DNA of 64,000 nt from Halomonas colorata (lineage in GTDB: Bacteria > Pseudomonadota > Gammaproteobacteria > Pseudomonadales > Halomonadaceae), in assembly GCF_014897985.1 (NCBI RefSeq), contig NZ_JABUZA010000005.1, positions 91,625 through 155,624 on the forward strand, written 5' to 3'. The notes below the pieces were generated by a model. That model saw only the letters and a list, made by a program, of their open reading frames with translations, was not told where the DNA came from and did no database searches. Position numbers and translations under genes: made by a program. Shown one piece after another: positions 55,358-64,000 of this stretch; position 1 is the first letter of the stretch, and every line of letters starts with the position of its first letter.

Positions 55358-55680
55358 GTACCCTTTGAGCAAATAAAAAGCGATTGCCACGCAACTTGTA
55401 TCGCTTTGCTACTTAAATCGTGGCGCTTCGCTTGTTATCATAGGGTTTGTCATAAGGTGCGGCGACGCGTCGCAGCTTATGACCAGACACGTTTAAAAGC
55501 CGGTGCTGTACGTACCGGCTTTTGAGCATGAACTGATTAAGAACCGCTAGATAAGTAGGGCTTCCGGCTTTGAGCCGATGCCGCCGGCAAATGTTCCGCC
55601 CCGCCGGCAGGGCAATAGCGATGTCGTTGCGTTTTTGCAGCGATGCCGATACCACCCCATCAGTGCAGGGTGACCGAGAG
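55358..55680 (+). other. Structured leader between sdhB and sucA
   Basis: 323 bases without a gene. Several stable hairpins are visible: a 31-nucleotide imperfect stem from CATAAG (55451) to CTTATG (55481) with GCGACGCGTCGC inside; AAAAGCCGGT/ACCGGCTTTT (55495-55523), terminator-like; and paired GCCGGC motifs at about 55582-55610. This resembles a 5' regulatory leader of sucA; cis-regulatory RNA motifs upstream of sucA are known in other proteobacteria, but I cannot confirm that this matches one. Confidence 0.5.
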
Positions 55681-58515
55681 ATGCAACAAGGCATAATGGA
55701 GTTAATGTGGCGTTCCTCTCACGTTAGTGGTGGCAATGTCCACTACGTGGAAGCGCTTTACGAGCAGTACCTCGCCGATCCCGATGCTGTTCCCGACGAA
55801 TGGCGTAGCTATTTTGATCAGCTACCCAGTTCCGAGGGCAGTGCCTCCCACGATGTTCCACTAAGCCCCGTTCGTGATCAGTTCTACCAGTTAGGCCGCG
55901 AAAGCCGTCCTGGTCGGGTAGTCGCCGCTGCCGATAGCGGTGAGAACAAAAAGCAGGTTAAAGTCCTGCAGCTGATCAATGCGTATCGCTTTCGTGGCCA
56001 TCAAAAGGCCGATATCGATCCGCTAGGACTGCGCAATCCCACCCCCGTCCCTGACCTCGATTTGTCATTTCATCAGCTGACGAAAGCTGATCTTGATACA
56101 GAGTTCCAGACCGGTTCATTTTTCCTGGGTATTGATAAGGCCCCGCTGCGTGACATCGTGGATGCGCTGGAGAAGACATACTGTCGCTCCATCGGCTGCG
56201 AGTTCATGCACATTGTGGACACCGAAGAAAAACGTTGGCTACAACGTCGCTTCGAATCAGTACGCAGTGCTCCCAAGTTTAGTGACGATGTTCGCAAGCA
56301 TGTACTTGAGCGTCTGACCGCTGCGGAAGGCTTGGAAACTTACTTGGCGTCTAAATATCCAGGTACCAAACGCTTTGGTCTTGAAGGCGGTGAAGTCTTT
56401 GTACCTATGATGGACGAGCTTATCCAGCGTGCTGGCGGTTATGGTACAAAGGAAGTCGTTATCGGTATGGCGCACCGCGGTCGCCTTAACTTGTTGGTCA
56501 ATATTCTGGGTAAAAATCCCGCTGATTTGATTGACGAGTTCGACGGCAAGAAAGTGATTGAGCGTGGTTCTGGCGACGTGAAATATCACCAAGGCTTTAG
56601 CTCTAACGTCATGTCACCTGGTGGCGAAGTCCACTTGGCCATGTCGTTCAACCCGTCGCATCTGGAAATCGTAGCGCCGGTGGTTGAAGGGTCGGTACGT
56701 GCACGTCAAGACCGCCGCAAAGATCCCGCAGGGGATAAAGTTTTACCCATCAATGTTCATGGTGATGCTGCTTTTGCTGGTCAAGGTGTGGTCATGGAGA
56801 CATTTCAGATGTCTCAGACCCGGGCCTATAAAACTGGCGGGACGATTCATATCGTCATCAATAACCAGGTGGGCTTTACGACGTCTAATCCCCTGGATGC
56901 TCGTTCTACTGAGTACTGCACTGACATCGCCAAGATGGTTCAAGCGCCTATCTTTCACGTTAATGGTGATGATCCTGACGCCGTTATCCATGCTACCCAA
57001 GTGGCGTTGGATTACCGTCAGCAGTTCAAAAAAGACGTTGTCATTGATTTGGTCTGCTACCGTCGCCGTGGGCACAACGAAGCCGATGAGCCTTCCGGTA
57101 CGCAGCCACTAATGTACGCCAAGATCAAAGACCATTCTTCAACGCGCACAGTTTATGCGCAGCGTCTGGTTGAGCAGGGTGTTTTATCTAAAGACGACGC
57201 CAAAGCAATGATGGAAACCTATCGCGATGACTTGGTCGCGGGTAACCACGTTGCCAATGCGCTGGTGCAGGAGCCTAATACATCCCTGTTTGTGGATTGG
57301 GCGCCGTACCTGGGGCATGAGTGGTCTGGCGATGCCGACACGTCTTTTGACATGAAGCGTCTTCAGCAGCTGGCTGCGAAAATGTGCGAGATTCCGGATG
57401 GGGTCGAAGTGCAGCGTCAGGTAGCCAAGATTTACGAAGACCGTCGCAAGATGCAGGCCGGTGGCATGGCCATGAACTGGGGCTTTGCAGAAACGCTGGC
57501 CTATGCCACTTTGCTGGAACAAGGCCATCCCATCCGGATTACCGGTCAGGATGTAGGCCGCGGTACGTTCTCGCACCGTCACGCCGTGGTACATAACCAG
57601 AAAGATGGCTCTACCTATGTGCCGCTGCAAAACATGGCCGATGGCCAGCCGACGTTCACGATTCATGACTCTTACCTTTCGGAAGAGGCCGTGCTGGCGT
57701 TTGAATACGGCTACTCGACCACAGCGCCAAATGATCTAGTTATCTGGGAAGCCCAGTTTGGTGATTTCTTTAATGGTGCCCAGGTGGTGGTCGACCAGTT
57801 TATTTCATCGGGTGAAACCAAGTGGGGCCGGCTGTGTGGCCTGACGATGTTGCTACCCCATGGCTATGAAGGTCAGGGTCCAGAGCACTCGTCTGCCCGA
57901 CTGGAGCGATTCCTGCAAATGTGCGCTGAGCACAACATGCAGGTGTGCGTACCCACAACGCCTGCGCAGATTTATCACTTGCTGCGTCGTCAGGTTATTC
58001 GCCCGCTGCGTAAGCCGTTGATCGTTATGTCGCCTAAGTCGCTTCTGCGTCATAAAGAAGCGGTATCGAGCCTTGAAGATCTTGCCCACGGCAAATTCCA
58101 AATGGTATTGCCGGATCAAGCGGATCTGGTTGCTGAAGAGGTAACGCGTGTGATTCTGTGTTCAGGCAAGGTCTATTATGACCTGGCGGCTTGGCGCGCA
58201 GAGAATGAGCGTAACGATACGGCGATTATTCGTCTTGAGCAGCTCTATCCCTTCCCGAAAGAAGAGCTTCTGGAAGTGCTCCAGGCGTATGCCAATGTGG
58301 AAGATATTGTCTGGTGTCAGGAAGAGCCATTGAATCAAGGCGCCTGGTATTCAAGTCAACACCACATGCGTACAGTGGCCGATATGCTTAAAGATGGCCT
58401 AGGACGCGAGTTGAAATTTGCAGGACGTCCTGCCTCTGCCGCACCGGCAGCGGGCTACATGTCCGTTCACACTGAACAGCAGCGCCAACTGGTGGAAGAC
58501 GCTTTTAATCTATAA
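55681..58515 (+). CDS. sucA: 2-oxoglutarate dehydrogenase E1 component
   Basis: SucA is the thiamine-diphosphate decarboxylase (E1o) of the 2-oxoglutarate dehydrogenase complex. From ATG 55681 it is 944 residues. The start MQQGIMELMWRSSHVSG (residues 1-17) is the usual E1o start with a lipoyl-binding helix; VIGMAHRGRLNLLVNILG (about 260-277), NVHGDAAFAGQGV and IVINNQVGFTTSNP (ThDP region) and DVGRGTFSHRHAV are conserved. GAGAG precedes the ATG. The frame extends 37 codons upstream, but those codons lie in the structured leader. Confidence 0.96.
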   Translation: MQQGIMELMWRSSHVSGGNVHYVEALYEQYLADPDAVPDEWRSYFDQLPSSEGSASHDVPLSPVRDQFYQLGRESRPGRVVAAADSGENKKQVKVLQLINAYRFRGHQKADIDPLGLRNPTPVPDLDLSFHQLTKADLDTEFQTGSFFLGIDKAPLRDIVDALEKTYCRSIGCEFMHIVDTEEKRWLQRRFESVRSAPKFSDDVRKHVLERLTAAEGLETYLASKYPGTKRFGLEGGEVFVPMMDELIQRAGGYGTKEVVIGMAHRGRLNLLVNILGKNPADLIDEFDGKKVIERGSGDVKYHQGFSSNVMSPGGEVHLAMSFNPSHLEIVAPVVEGSVRARQDRRKDPAGDKVLPINVHGDAAFAGQGVVMETFQMSQTRAYKTGGTIHIVINNQVGFTTSNPLDARSTEYCTDIAKMVQAPIFHVNGDDPDAVIHATQVALDYRQQFKKDVVIDLVCYRRRGHNEADEPSGTQPLMYAKIKDHSSTRTVYAQRLVEQGVLSKDDAKAMMETYRDDLVAGNHVANALVQEPNTSLFVDWAPYLGHEWSGDADTSFDMKRLQQLAAKMCEIPDGVEVQRQVAKIYEDRRKMQAGGMAMNWGFAETLAYATLLEQGHPIRITGQDVGRGTFSHRHAVVHNQKDGSTYVPLQNMADGQPTFTIHDSYLSEEAVLAFEYGYSTTAPNDLVIWEAQFGDFFNGAQVVVDQFISSGETKWGRLCGLTMLLPHGYEGQGPEHSSARLERFLQMCAEHNMQVCVPTTPAQIYHLLRRQVIRPLRKPLIVMSPKSLLRHKEAVSSLEDLAHGKFQMVLPDQADLVAEEVTRVILCSGKVYYDLAAWRAENERNDTAIIRLEQLYPFPKEELLEVLQAYANVEDIVWCQEEPLNQGAWYSSQHHMRTVADMLKDGLGRELKFAGRPASAAPAAGYMSVHTEQQRQLVEDAFNL

Positions 58516-58554
58516 AGCGCCCACCGGATTTAGAGAACACATAAGGGAAACGAC

Positions 58555-60144
58555 ATGGCTACTGAGATCAAAGCGCCAACCTTTCCGGAATCCGTTGCCG
58601 AAGGTACTGTGGCTGCGTGGCATAAAAAGCCGGGTGACAGCGTCGAACGTGACGAACTGATTGTTGAAATCGAAACCGACAAGGTGGTGCTGGAGGTCGT
58701 TGCACCGGAAGCGGGTACCCTGACTGACGTGATGGCCGAAGAGGGCGAAACCGTCGAGTCTGAGCAGGTGCTTGGCAAAATCGGTGAAGGCAGTGCTTCA
58801 GGCGACGACAGCGGTAAGAAAGAAGAAAAATCTTCTGACGATGATGGCGCTGAAAAATCCGAAGAGAAATCCGACGAAAAGAAAGACGCCAAGCAGGAAG
58901 AGAAGCAAGCCAGCAGCGGCGGTAAGCAGCATGACGTCAAGGCGCCGAGCTTCCCTGAGTCGATTCAGGAAGGCACCGTTGCTACCTGGCATAAGAAAGT
59001 CGGCGAAGCGGTTAAGCGCGATGAAGTGCTGGCTGATATTGAAACCGATAAAGTTGTGCTCGAAGTCGTAGCACCGGCTGACGGTGCTTTGGCTGAAATT
59101 AAGGCCGATGAGGGCAGCCAGGTTGAGTCCGAAGCGATTCTTGCAGTCTTCACTGAAGGCGGCGGTAGCGACGTAGCGACAGCGGCTGATAAAGAGCCAG
59201 CCGCCTCTGCTGACGATGGCGCCAGCGATGAGAAGATGGGCGATAAGATCGTTGCACCGGCTGCACGTAAGTTGATTGCTGAGCACGACCTTGATGTTGC
59301 CAAGATTGAAGGTACGGGTAAAGGTGGTCGCGTCCTGAAAGAAGACGTGCAAAAAGCCGTGAAAGATGGCTCCGCCAAGAAAGGTGCTGCCAAACCTGCT
59401 GCTGCACCGGCTAAATCAGCGGCGGCGCCTGTGGCTGAAGGCGAGCGTGCTGAGAAGCGTGTACCTATGACCCGCTTGCGCCAGACCATCGCCAAGCGCC
59501 TGGTTCAGGCGCAGCAAACGGCGGCGATGCTGACGACGTACAACGAAGTGGACATGACTGAAATCATGGCCCTGCGTGCGCAGTACAAAGATACCTTCCT
59601 CAAAGCGCATGATATCAAACTGGGCTTTATGGGCTTCTTTGTTAAAGCGGCCTCTGAAGCGCTCAAGCGCTTCCCGGACGTTAACGCCTCTATCGACGGT
59701 ACCGACATCGTTTATCACGGTTACCAGGATATCGGCGTGGCGGTATCTACTGACCGCGGTCTGGTCGTGCCGGTACTGCGCGACACGGACAATATGAAAA
59801 TTGCTGACGTCGAAAGAACGATTGTCGACTTTGGTAAACGTGGTCGTGACGGCAAGCTGGGTATGGACGACATGATCGGTGGTACCTTTACCATCACTAA
59901 CGGTGGCACTTTCGGTTCGCTGATGTCGACGCCGATCATCAACCCGCCGCAGACCGCTATCTTGGGCATGCACAAGATCCAGGATCGTCCGATGGCGATC
60001 AACGGTAAGGTCGAGATTCGCCCTATGATGTACCTGGCGCTCTCCTATGACCACCGTATGATCGACGGCAAAGACGCCGTTCGATTCCTGGTGACCATTA
60101 AAGAATTGCTGGAAGATCCGGCACGTCTGCTGCTGGACGTCTAA
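58555..60144 (+). CDS. sucB: Dihydrolipoyllysine succinyltransferase (E2o) with two lipoyl domains
   Basis: SucB is the core succinyltransferase of the 2-oxoglutarate dehydrogenase complex. At 529 residues it is about 120 longer than E. coli SucB because it has two lipoyl domains: residues 1-77 and 126-201, each with ETDKVVLEV and lipoyl Lys43 and Lys166. A charged Lys/Glu/Ser linker joins them. The E1/E3-binding domain follows (about 232-270, [20 protein letters not shown]) and the catalytic domain (about 300-529) ends with [16 protein letters not shown] holding the catalytic His and Asp. One lipoyl domain is the common state in E2o. Confidence 0.96.
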   Translation: MATEIKAPTFPESVAEGTVAAWHKKPGDSVERDELIVEIETDKVVLEVVAPEAGTLTDVMAEEGETVESEQVLGKIGEGSASGDDSGKKEEKSSDDDGAEKSEEKSDEKKDAKQEEKQASSGGKQHDVKAPSFPESIQEGTVATWHKKVGEAVKRDEVLADIETDKVVLEVVAPADGALAEIKADEGSQVESEAILAVFTEGGGSDVATAADKEPAASADDGASDEKMGDKIVAPAARKLIAEHDLDVAKIEGTGKGGRVLKEDVQKAVKDGSAKKGAAKPAAAPAKSAAAPVAEGERAEKRVPMTRLRQTIAKRLVQAQQTAAMLTTYNEVDMTEIMALRAQYKDTFLKAHDIKLGFMGFFVKAASEALKRFPDVNASIDGTDIVYHGYQDIGVAVSTDRGLVVPVLRDTDNMKIADVERTIVDFGKRGRDGKLGMDDMIGGTFTITNGGTFGSLMSTPIINPPQTAILGMHKIQDRPMAINGKVEIRPMMYLALSYDHRMIDGKDAVRFLVTIKELLEDPARLLLDV

Positions 60145-61698
<1,554 letters not shown>

Positions 61699-61720
61699 TA
61701 AGTTCAGCGGTAACAACCAA

Positions 61721-61740
61721 GCGCCACCATAAGGTGGCGC
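61721..61740 (+). terminator. Hairpin after lpd
   Basis: GCGCCACC and GGTGGCGC flank ATAA, forming a perfect 8-bp stem 23 bases after the lpd stop. No T run follows, so it may be an attenuating hairpin or an mRNA 3' end stabiliser. Confidence 0.6.
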
Positions 61741-61783
61741 ATCACTTTCGGGCATGTTGTAAAATAGCGCGCGAAAGTACGGG

Positions 61784-61810
61784 GACAGCCCGTTTTTAAA
61801 ACGGGTTGTC
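61784..61810 (+). promoter_or_regulatory. Hairpin in the sucC leader
   Basis: GACAGCCCGTTT pairs with AAACGGGTTGTC (one G-T wobble). It lies 34 bases before the sucC ATG at 61844 and downstream of a TAAAAT -10-like sequence (61761-61766). It may regulate sucC translation; a sucC RNA motif has been reported in some gammaproteobacteria, but I cannot confirm a match. Confidence 0.5.
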
Positions 61811-61843
61811 GTTCGAGTCACATGCAACCAATGGCATGAATCG

Positions 61844-63010
61844 ATGAACCTTCACGAGTATCAAGGCAAACAGCTGTTTGCTGATTATGGTCTACCAGTG
61901 TCCAAAGGCTTTGCCGTGGACACTCCCGAAGAAGCAGTAGAAGCGTGTAAAAAAATCGGCGGCGACATGTGGGTTGTTAAAGCCCAGGTTCACGCAGGTG
62001 GTCGCGGTAAAGCGGGCGGCGTTAAGCTGATCAAAGATCCCGCCGAAGCAAAAGCATTTGCTGAGCAGTGGCTGGGCAAAAACCTGGTGACCTTCCAGAC
62101 TGACGAAAAAGGTCAGCCGGTTGCCAAGATCCTGGTTGAAACCTGCACCGATATCGCTGATGAGCTGTATCTGGGTGCCGTCGTCGATCGTACTACCCGC
62201 CGCGTGGTCTTCATGGCCTCGACTGAAGGTGGTGTCGAGATCGAAACGGTTGCAGAAGAAACGCCGGAAAAGATTCTTAAAGCCGAAATCGATCCGCTGG
62301 TCGGCGCACAGCCGTACCAGGCGCGTGAACTGGCGTTTGCTCTGGGCCTGAAAGGCGACCAGATCAAACAGTTCACCAAGATTTTCCTAGGCCTCTCCAA
62401 GCTGTTCCATGACAAAGATCTGGCGCTTTTAGAGATCAACCCGCTGGTTATTACTGACGAAGGCAATCTTCACTGCCTCGACGCCAAACTGGGCCTCGAC
62501 AGCAACGCGCTGTATCGTCACCCGGACCTGCAGGCCATGCGCGATCCTTCCCAGGAAGATCAGCGTGAAGCCGATGCGGCGAAGTGGGAACTGAACTACG
62601 TTGCTCTCGACGGTAACATTGGTTGCATGGTTAACGGCGCAGGCCTTGCCATGGGTACCATGGACATCGTCAACCTGAGCGGCGGCAAACCGGCTAACTT
62701 CCTGGACGTTGGCGGCGGCGCGACCAAAGAGCGCGTTGCAGAAGCGTTCAAGATCATTCTGTCTGACGACAATGTTAAAGCCGTTCTGGTTAACATTTTC
62801 GGCGGTATCGTTCGTTGCGACATGATTGCTGAAGGCATTATCGGTGCCGTTGAGCAAGTCGGTGTCAACGTACCGGTTGTCGTTCGCCTGGAAGGTAACA
62901 ATGCCGAGCTGGGTGCTGAGAAACTGGCATCTAGCGGTCTGAACATCATCGCTGCTACCAGTCTGACCGATGCGGCTCAGCAGGTCGTTAAAGCGGCGGA
63001 GGGCAAGTAA
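61844..63010 (+). CDS. sucC: Succinyl-CoA synthetase beta subunit
   Basis: SucC, with SucD, converts succinyl-CoA plus ADP/GDP to succinate plus ATP/GTP. The 388-residue protein has an ATP-grasp domain ([22 protein letters not shown] at the start, [19 protein letters not shown] near residue 45) and a C-terminal domain with [19 protein letters not shown] and [11 protein letters not shown]. The ATG at 61844 starts MNLHEYQ directly after CATGAATCG; ribosome site weak. It ends with a TAATG overlap into sucD. Confidence 0.97.
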   Translation: MNLHEYQGKQLFADYGLPVSKGFAVDTPEEAVEACKKIGGDMWVVKAQVHAGGRGKAGGVKLIKDPAEAKAFAEQWLGKNLVTFQTDEKGQPVAKILVETCTDIADELYLGAVVDRTTRRVVFMASTEGGVEIETVAEETPEKILKAEIDPLVGAQPYQARELAFALGLKGDQIKQFTKIFLGLSKLFHDKDLALLEINPLVITDEGNLHCLDAKLGLDSNALYRHPDLQAMRDPSQEDQREADAAKWELNYVALDGNIGCMVNGAGLAMGTMDIVNLSGGKPANFLDVGGGATKERVAEAFKIILSDDNVKAVLVNIFGGIVRCDMIAEGIIGAVEQVGVNVPVVVRLEGNNAELGAEKLASSGLNIIAATSLTDAAQQVVKAAEGK

Positions 63011-63882
63011 TGAGTATCCTGATCGATAAGAACACCAAGGTCATCTGCCAAGGTTTCACCGGTGGCCAGGGCACGTTCCACTCCGAGCAGGCGATTGCCT
63101 ATGGTACGCAGATGGTCGGCGGTGTAACGCCGGGCAAAGGCGGCCAGGAGCACTTGGGTCTGCCGGTTTTCAACACCGTTAAAGAAGCGGTTGAGAAAAC
63201 AGGCGCGGAAGCCAGCGTTATCTACGTTCCGGCACCGTTCTGTAAAGACTCGATCCTTGAAGCTGCAAATGCAGGCATCAAGCTGATCGTGTGCATCACC
63301 GAAGGTATCGCCACGCTTGATATGCTCGAAGCAAAAGTAAAATGCGACGAGTTGGGTGTGCGTCTGATTGGCCCGAACTGCCCTGGTGTTATCACCCCGG
63401 GCGAATGCAAAATCGGTATCATGCCGGGTCATATCCACCAGCCGGGCCGCGTAGGTATCGTATCGCGCTCAGGCACCCTGACCTATGAAGCCGTTAAGCA
63501 GACGACTGATCACGGTTTCGGCCAGTCTACCTGTGTAGGTATCGGCGGTGACCCGATTCCGGGTTCCAACTTTATCGACATCCTGGAGATGTTCGAGAAA
63601 GATCCGAAAACCGAAGCGATCGTCATGATCGGTGAAATCGGCGGCACGGCTGAAGAAGAAGCAGCGGCTTACATCAAAGCCAACGTTTCCAAGCCAGTGG
63701 TATCCTACATTGCCGGTGTTACTGCACCTCCTGGCAAGCGTATGGGCCACGCCGGCGCGATCATTTCTGGCGGTAAAGGTACTGCTGACGAGAAGTTTGC
63801 TGCCCTGGAAGACGCCGGTGTTAAAACCGTTCGTTCTTTGGCGGAAATCGGCGATGCACTGAAAGAAGTGACTGGCTGGTAA
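63010..63882 (+). CDS. sucD: Succinyl-CoA synthetase alpha subunit
   Basis: SucD binds CoA and carries the phosphorylated histidine. The 290-residue protein has the CoA-binding [20 protein letters not shown] (about residues 14-33), [27 protein letters not shown] (about 155-181) and [21 protein letters not shown] with the catalytic His near residue 246. The ATG overlaps the sucC stop (TAATG). It is the last gene of the cluster in the window; a weak hairpin follows. Confidence 0.97.
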   Translation: MSILIDKNTKVICQGFTGGQGTFHSEQAIAYGTQMVGGVTPGKGGQEHLGLPVFNTVKEAVEKTGAEASVIYVPAPFCKDSILEAANAGIKLIVCITEGIATLDMLEAKVKCDELGVRLIGPNCPGVITPGECKIGIMPGHIHQPGRVGIVSRSGTLTYEAVKQTTDHGFGQSTCVGIGGDPIPGSNFIDILEMFEKDPKTEAIVMIGEIGGTAEEEAAAYIKANVSKPVVSYIAGVTAPPGKRMGHAGAIISGGKGTADEKFAALEDAGVKTVRSLAEIGDALKEVTGW

Positions 63883-64000
63883 GTCACGCTCTATCTTGCA
63901 TGTCAAAAAAGCACCCTTCGGGGCACTGCTGTCCCATAAACATTAATAAATGAAAAAGCCTGGATCCAAGTGAGTAAAATGAGAGTGCGACCAAACACTC
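63883..64000. other. 3' flank of sucD
   Basis: After the sucD stop there is a weak CCCTTCGGGG hairpin near 63915-63924 but no clear terminator, and no gene in the last 118 bases. Confidence 0.4.

Overview
The window looks like ordinary chromosome of a moderately halophilic gammaproteobacterium, most likely Halomonas sensu lato (including Vreelandella). This is inferred from gene content and order: gltX followed by tRNA-Ala(GGC) and tRNA-Glu(TTC), gltA divergent from sdhCDAB-sucAB-lpd-sucCD, many Na+-coupled transporters, acidic proteins and mid-50s GC by eye. I see no prophage, IS element, CRISPR array, defence locus or conjugative gene.

Layout. 0-1.3 kb: 5' part of a FepA/PfeA-type siderophore receptor with a Fur-box-like site. 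1.3-9.6 kb: elaA, bluB, a GNAT enzyme, a small membrane protein paired with a sodium:solute symporter, a 7TM-GGDEF gene split by an in-frame TGA, an SPFH/NfeD pair and a TRIC-type channel. 9.6-19 kb: AsmA-like protein, DUF3581 protein, K+/H+ antiporter, mmsA behind a LiuR-like palindrome and a hypothetical protein. 18.5-27.3 kb: TPP riboswitch controlling an SSS transporter, GAF-PAS-GGDEF protein, CorA/ZntB transporter, an oxidoreductase coupled to a proline-racemase-family enzyme with unusual active-site residues, DUF1289, arfB, a hydroxyacid dehydrogenase and a flavin reductase. 27.3-46.3 kb: two chemoreceptors, small redox and regulatory genes, malate:quinone oxidoreductase, and an IclR/FAD-oxidoreductase/NhaC operon. 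46.4-49.7 kb: a lipoprotein, an XRE regulator, gltX and two tRNAs. 49.7-50.3 kb: a non-coding AT-rich stretch with DnaA-box-like sites. 50.3-63.9 kb: citrate synthase and the nine-gene TCA cluster, with structured leaders before sucA and sucC.

Functionally the right end supplies citrate synthase, succinate dehydrogenase, 2-oxoglutarate dehydrogenase and succinyl-CoA synthetase; mqo at 33 kb supplies malate oxidation and mmsA feeds valine/propionate-type carbon toward the same cycle. The rest is transport, signalling (two GGDEF proteins, two MCPs) and housekeeping.

The points most worth a second look are the TGA-split GGDEF gene, the proline-racemase homologue lacking both usual catalytic cysteines, the TPP-riboswitch-controlled SSS transporter, an E2o with two lipoyl domains, five short tandem-repeat arrays of 12-15 bp next to genes, a 112-bp nested inverted repeat at 31.7 kb, the DnaA-box-like cluster at 49.8-50.0 kb and the structured leaders of sucA and sucC. 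I did not find a clearly new multi-gene system.
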